Below, piece by piece: positions 5,102-6,863 of a stretch of 6,863 nt of DNA. Position numbers and translations under genes: made by a program. The stretch is from positions 1-6,863 of the forward strand of contig DAOTTW010000039.1 in NCBI GenBank assembly GCA_034437615.1, given 5' to 3'. Each line of letters opens with the position of its first letter. The first letter of the stretch is position 1. The DNA is from DAOTTW01 sp034437615. Its GTDB lineage: Bacteria > Chloroflexota > Anaerolineae > Aggregatilineales > Phototrophicaceae. The notes beneath the pieces were generated by a model, which saw nothing but the letters and a program-made list of their open reading frames with translations, did no database searches and had not been told where the DNA came from.

Positions 5102-6863
5102 ATGGCGACACAACAACAACTACAAACACGCAGCCCGCTTGAACCCTTTCTGCGGGTGACCTACGACTATGGCAATTGGCCCGACCAGCACAAGGCTAGC
5201 GGATTGTTGCGCATGATGCACGGGCTGCTCATCGGTTCCCTGCTATCGCTCATCCTGCTGCTGACATCCGGCAACTGGCTGGATACACCGGAGATGTCGA
5301 TCAGCCTGGCCGGGGTATCCATCAATCGCGGTTACATCGCTATCGCGCTGGCGCTCATCGTCAGCTTCGTACTCTTTCTAGAAATCAGCCGCACATTGAA
5401 TAACGGCCAGCTTGAGCGAGCCAGCCGCCTGTACACCTTTGGTCTGCTGCTGATCGCAACGCTTATTTACGTCCTGCACCAGCCGACCTCAGCGATTGCT
5501 TTAGGGCTGTCTGGCCCGCTGGTGGCTGGTGGCTTGCTGCTCAGCCGCCGTGATTTGCTGCTCGTCGGCACTGCCTGCGCCTCTGTCGTTGTCTCAGTCG
5601 TCATGGCCCATGAGCTAGGCATCATCACAGAAGCCAACAGCGTCTCCAACATCACGACGCTGGTCTTCGGCCTAATTGTCATCCTGGTTAACGGCGTGAT
5701 GTTGCAGGTTTTCTCTCGTGGGCAATTGGTGCTGCTGGAGGAGCGTGTGCGCCTGCTGGATGAGGTGCAAACACTGAACCAGAGCCTCGAACAGCGTGTG
5801 ACAGCACGCACACGCGACCTACAACTTGCCGCCGACATCTCCATCGAGATTTCGACGCAACTGGACCCTGAGCAGTTACTGGCAAAGATAACGACAAGCA
5901 CGGCGCAAGCCTTCGACCTGTACCATGTCTCGATCTATCTCTATGACACAGAGGGGGAAACGCTCAAGCTGGCACAAGGCGCAGGCGAGGCCGGTGAACT
6001 GGTCAGCAGATTAGACCGACGTGTGAAGCTGGATGCCGCAGGCTTGGTCCCACGTGCAGCACGGACCCAGCAGGTTGCTTTGTCCAATCATGTGCTTGAC
6101 GACGCCCATTACGTGCCCAGCCCGCTATTACCCGAAACACGCTCAGAAATCGCCATCCCGATGGTTTATCTGGGCCGCCTAATCGGTGTGCTGGACCTGC
6201 AATCCAACCTGGTGGAGCGCTTCAGCGACGACGATGTACGCATCATGCGGACGCTGGCGGATCAGGTTGCGGTGGCCGTGCGCAACTCGGAACTGTTTAA
6301 AGAGACGCAGGCCGCCAAAGAGATCGCAGAGCAGGCCAACGCCACGAAATCCGCATTTTTGGCGGCGATGTCGCACGAATTGCGCACCCCACTGAACGCC
6401 ATCATCAACTTCACGAAGTTCGTGGCGAAAGGCGCAATGGGGCCAGTCAACGACGAGCAAAAAGAGACGCTTGAAGAAGTCATCGACAGCGGCAAGCACC
6501 TGCTGAACCTGATTAACGATGTGCTGGATATGTCGAAGATTGGGTCGGGGTCGCTGAAATTGTTTGTGGAATCCGACGTGGATTTACGCCCTGTCCTGCA
6601 ATCCGTTATCGCCACAGGCAAAACACTGATCCACGAGAAGCCCGTCAGCATTGAAGCGGTGATTGCAGACGAACTACCGCGCATCGCCGGGGACCGTCAG
6701 CGCATCACGCAGGTGTTGCTCAATATCATGTCTAACGCCTGTAAATTCACAGAGCAAGGCCAGATCACGCTCAGGGCCTATAGTGAAGACGCGCATATCT
6801 TTCTCTCGATTGCGGATACGGGGCCGGGCATCGCCGCAGAAGATCAAGCGCTGGTCTTTGAGC
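5102..6863 (+). CDS. Six-helix membrane GAF sensor histidine kinase (3' partial)
   Basis: An inner-membrane sensor kinase, open from ATG 5102 to the right edge (587 full codons). GGAG at 5090-5093, 8 bases upstream, supports the start. A short cytosolic lead (1-40) precedes six hydrophobic helices at about 41-56, 77-93, 110-125, 131-147, 152-169 and 184-204. A coiled coil spans 207-245, with the motif LEQRVTARTRDLQ. A GAF domain spans about 245-398, with EIAIPMVYLGRLIGVLDLQS as its typical late strands. HisKA has His425 in SHELRTPLNAI, including Thr429 four after the His, as in kinases with phosphatase activity. The HATPase domain shows Asn545 in IMSNACKFTEQG and Asp572 in DTGPGIA. It breaks off after LVFE, before the G2 box, so the ATP lid and any C-terminal receiver lie outside. 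It resembles the first kinase of the window in membrane and GAF parts, but its H-box is of another type. Its receiver partner is not identifiable here. Confidence 0.95.
   Translation, partial: MATQQQLQTRSPLEPFLRVTYDYGNWPDQHKASGLLRMMHGLLIGSLLSLILLLTSGNWLDTPEMSISLAGVSINRGYIAIALALIVSFVLFLEISRTLNNGQLERASRLYTFGLLLIATLIYVLHQPTSAIALGLSGPLVAGGLLLSRRDLLLVGTACASVVVSVVMAHELGIITEANSVSNITTLVFGLIVILVNGVMLQVFSRGQLVLLEERVRLLDEVQTLNQSLEQRVTARTRDLQLAADISIEISTQLDPEQLLAKITTSTAQAFDLYHVSIYLYDTEGETLKLAQGAGEAGELVSRLDRRVKLDAAGLVPRAARTQQVALSNHVLDDAHYVPSPLLPETRSEIAIPMVYLGRLIGVLDLQSNLVERFSDDDVRIMRTLADQVAVAVRNSELFKETQAAKEIAEQANATKSAFLAAMSHELRTPLNAIINFTKFVAKGAMGPVNDEQKETLEEVIDSGKHLLNLINDVLDMSKIGSGSLKLFVESDVDLRPVLQSVIATGKTLIHEKPVSIEAVIADELPRIAGDRQRITQVLLNIMSNACKFTEQGQITLRAYSEDAHIFLSIADTGPGIAAEDQALVFE

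Noticed and set aside
105..5200. GCTAGC as an over-represented genome signature hexamer.
   Set aside because: Five copies in the window (105, 3363, 5046, 5060, 5195) is only modestly above chance. A whole-genome count would be needed, so only the close pair at 5046-5065 is listed.
5467..5901. A 144-codon minus-strand open frame within the second membrane kinase.
   Set aside because: It is antisense to a clear six-helix kinase with intact motifs. Its translation is Ser/Arg/Thr-rich with no domain, as expected from a reverse-frame shadow of GC-rich coding DNA.

Overview
The window is a run of co-directional (+ strand) two-component signalling genes, almost certainly from a bacterium of moderate to high GC. 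Domain style points to Chloroflexota (Anaerolineae-like or a relative). The clues are a multi-TM–GAF–HisKA kinase, an Rcp1-type single-domain regulator after a kinase with an HDLRAPLRAV-type box, GTG starts, and six-helix sensor kinases next to small unannotated proteins. This is an inference from protein style only; no phylogenetic marker is present.

Layout. (1) From the left edge to 1821 lies a membrane GAF histidine kinase whose N-terminus is cut off by the window. (2) Its end overlaps a short Rcp1-type receiver-only regulator (about 1811-2251). (3) After 23 bases comes a REC-PAS-HisKA-HATPase kinase (2275-3831). (4) After 41 bases comes a NarL/FixJ-type DNA-binding response regulator (3873-4511). 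These four genes look like one transcription unit. A hairpin over the last stop codon has no U-tract. (5) A 142-base intergenic region follows, the only sizeable one. It holds three helically spaced ATTAC-type repeats, short palindromes, a possible -10 box and a perfect 8-bp inverted repeat just before a ribosome binding site. (6) It leads into a 130-residue protein I do not recognise firmly, with a predicted alpha/beta pattern reminiscent of SpoIIAA/STAS-like proteins (4654-5046). (7) After 55 bases comes a second six-helix GAF histidine kinase (from 5102), cut by the right edge inside its ATPase domain.

How they may work together. Three kinases, two free receivers and one kinase-attached receiver give enough parts for a branched His-Asp network. 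The first kinase is the natural donor for the receiver-only protein. The REC-PAS kinase is the natural donor for the NarL-type regulator, which is the only transcriptional output seen. The N-terminal receiver of the REC-PAS kinase gives a place where the first pathway could feed into the second. The small protein and second membrane kinase look like a separately promoted module that could be a target of the regulator. All wiring is inferred from gene order.

No RNA genes, mobile elements, CRISPR arrays or minus-strand genes were seen. There is no gene-free stretch above 300 bases.
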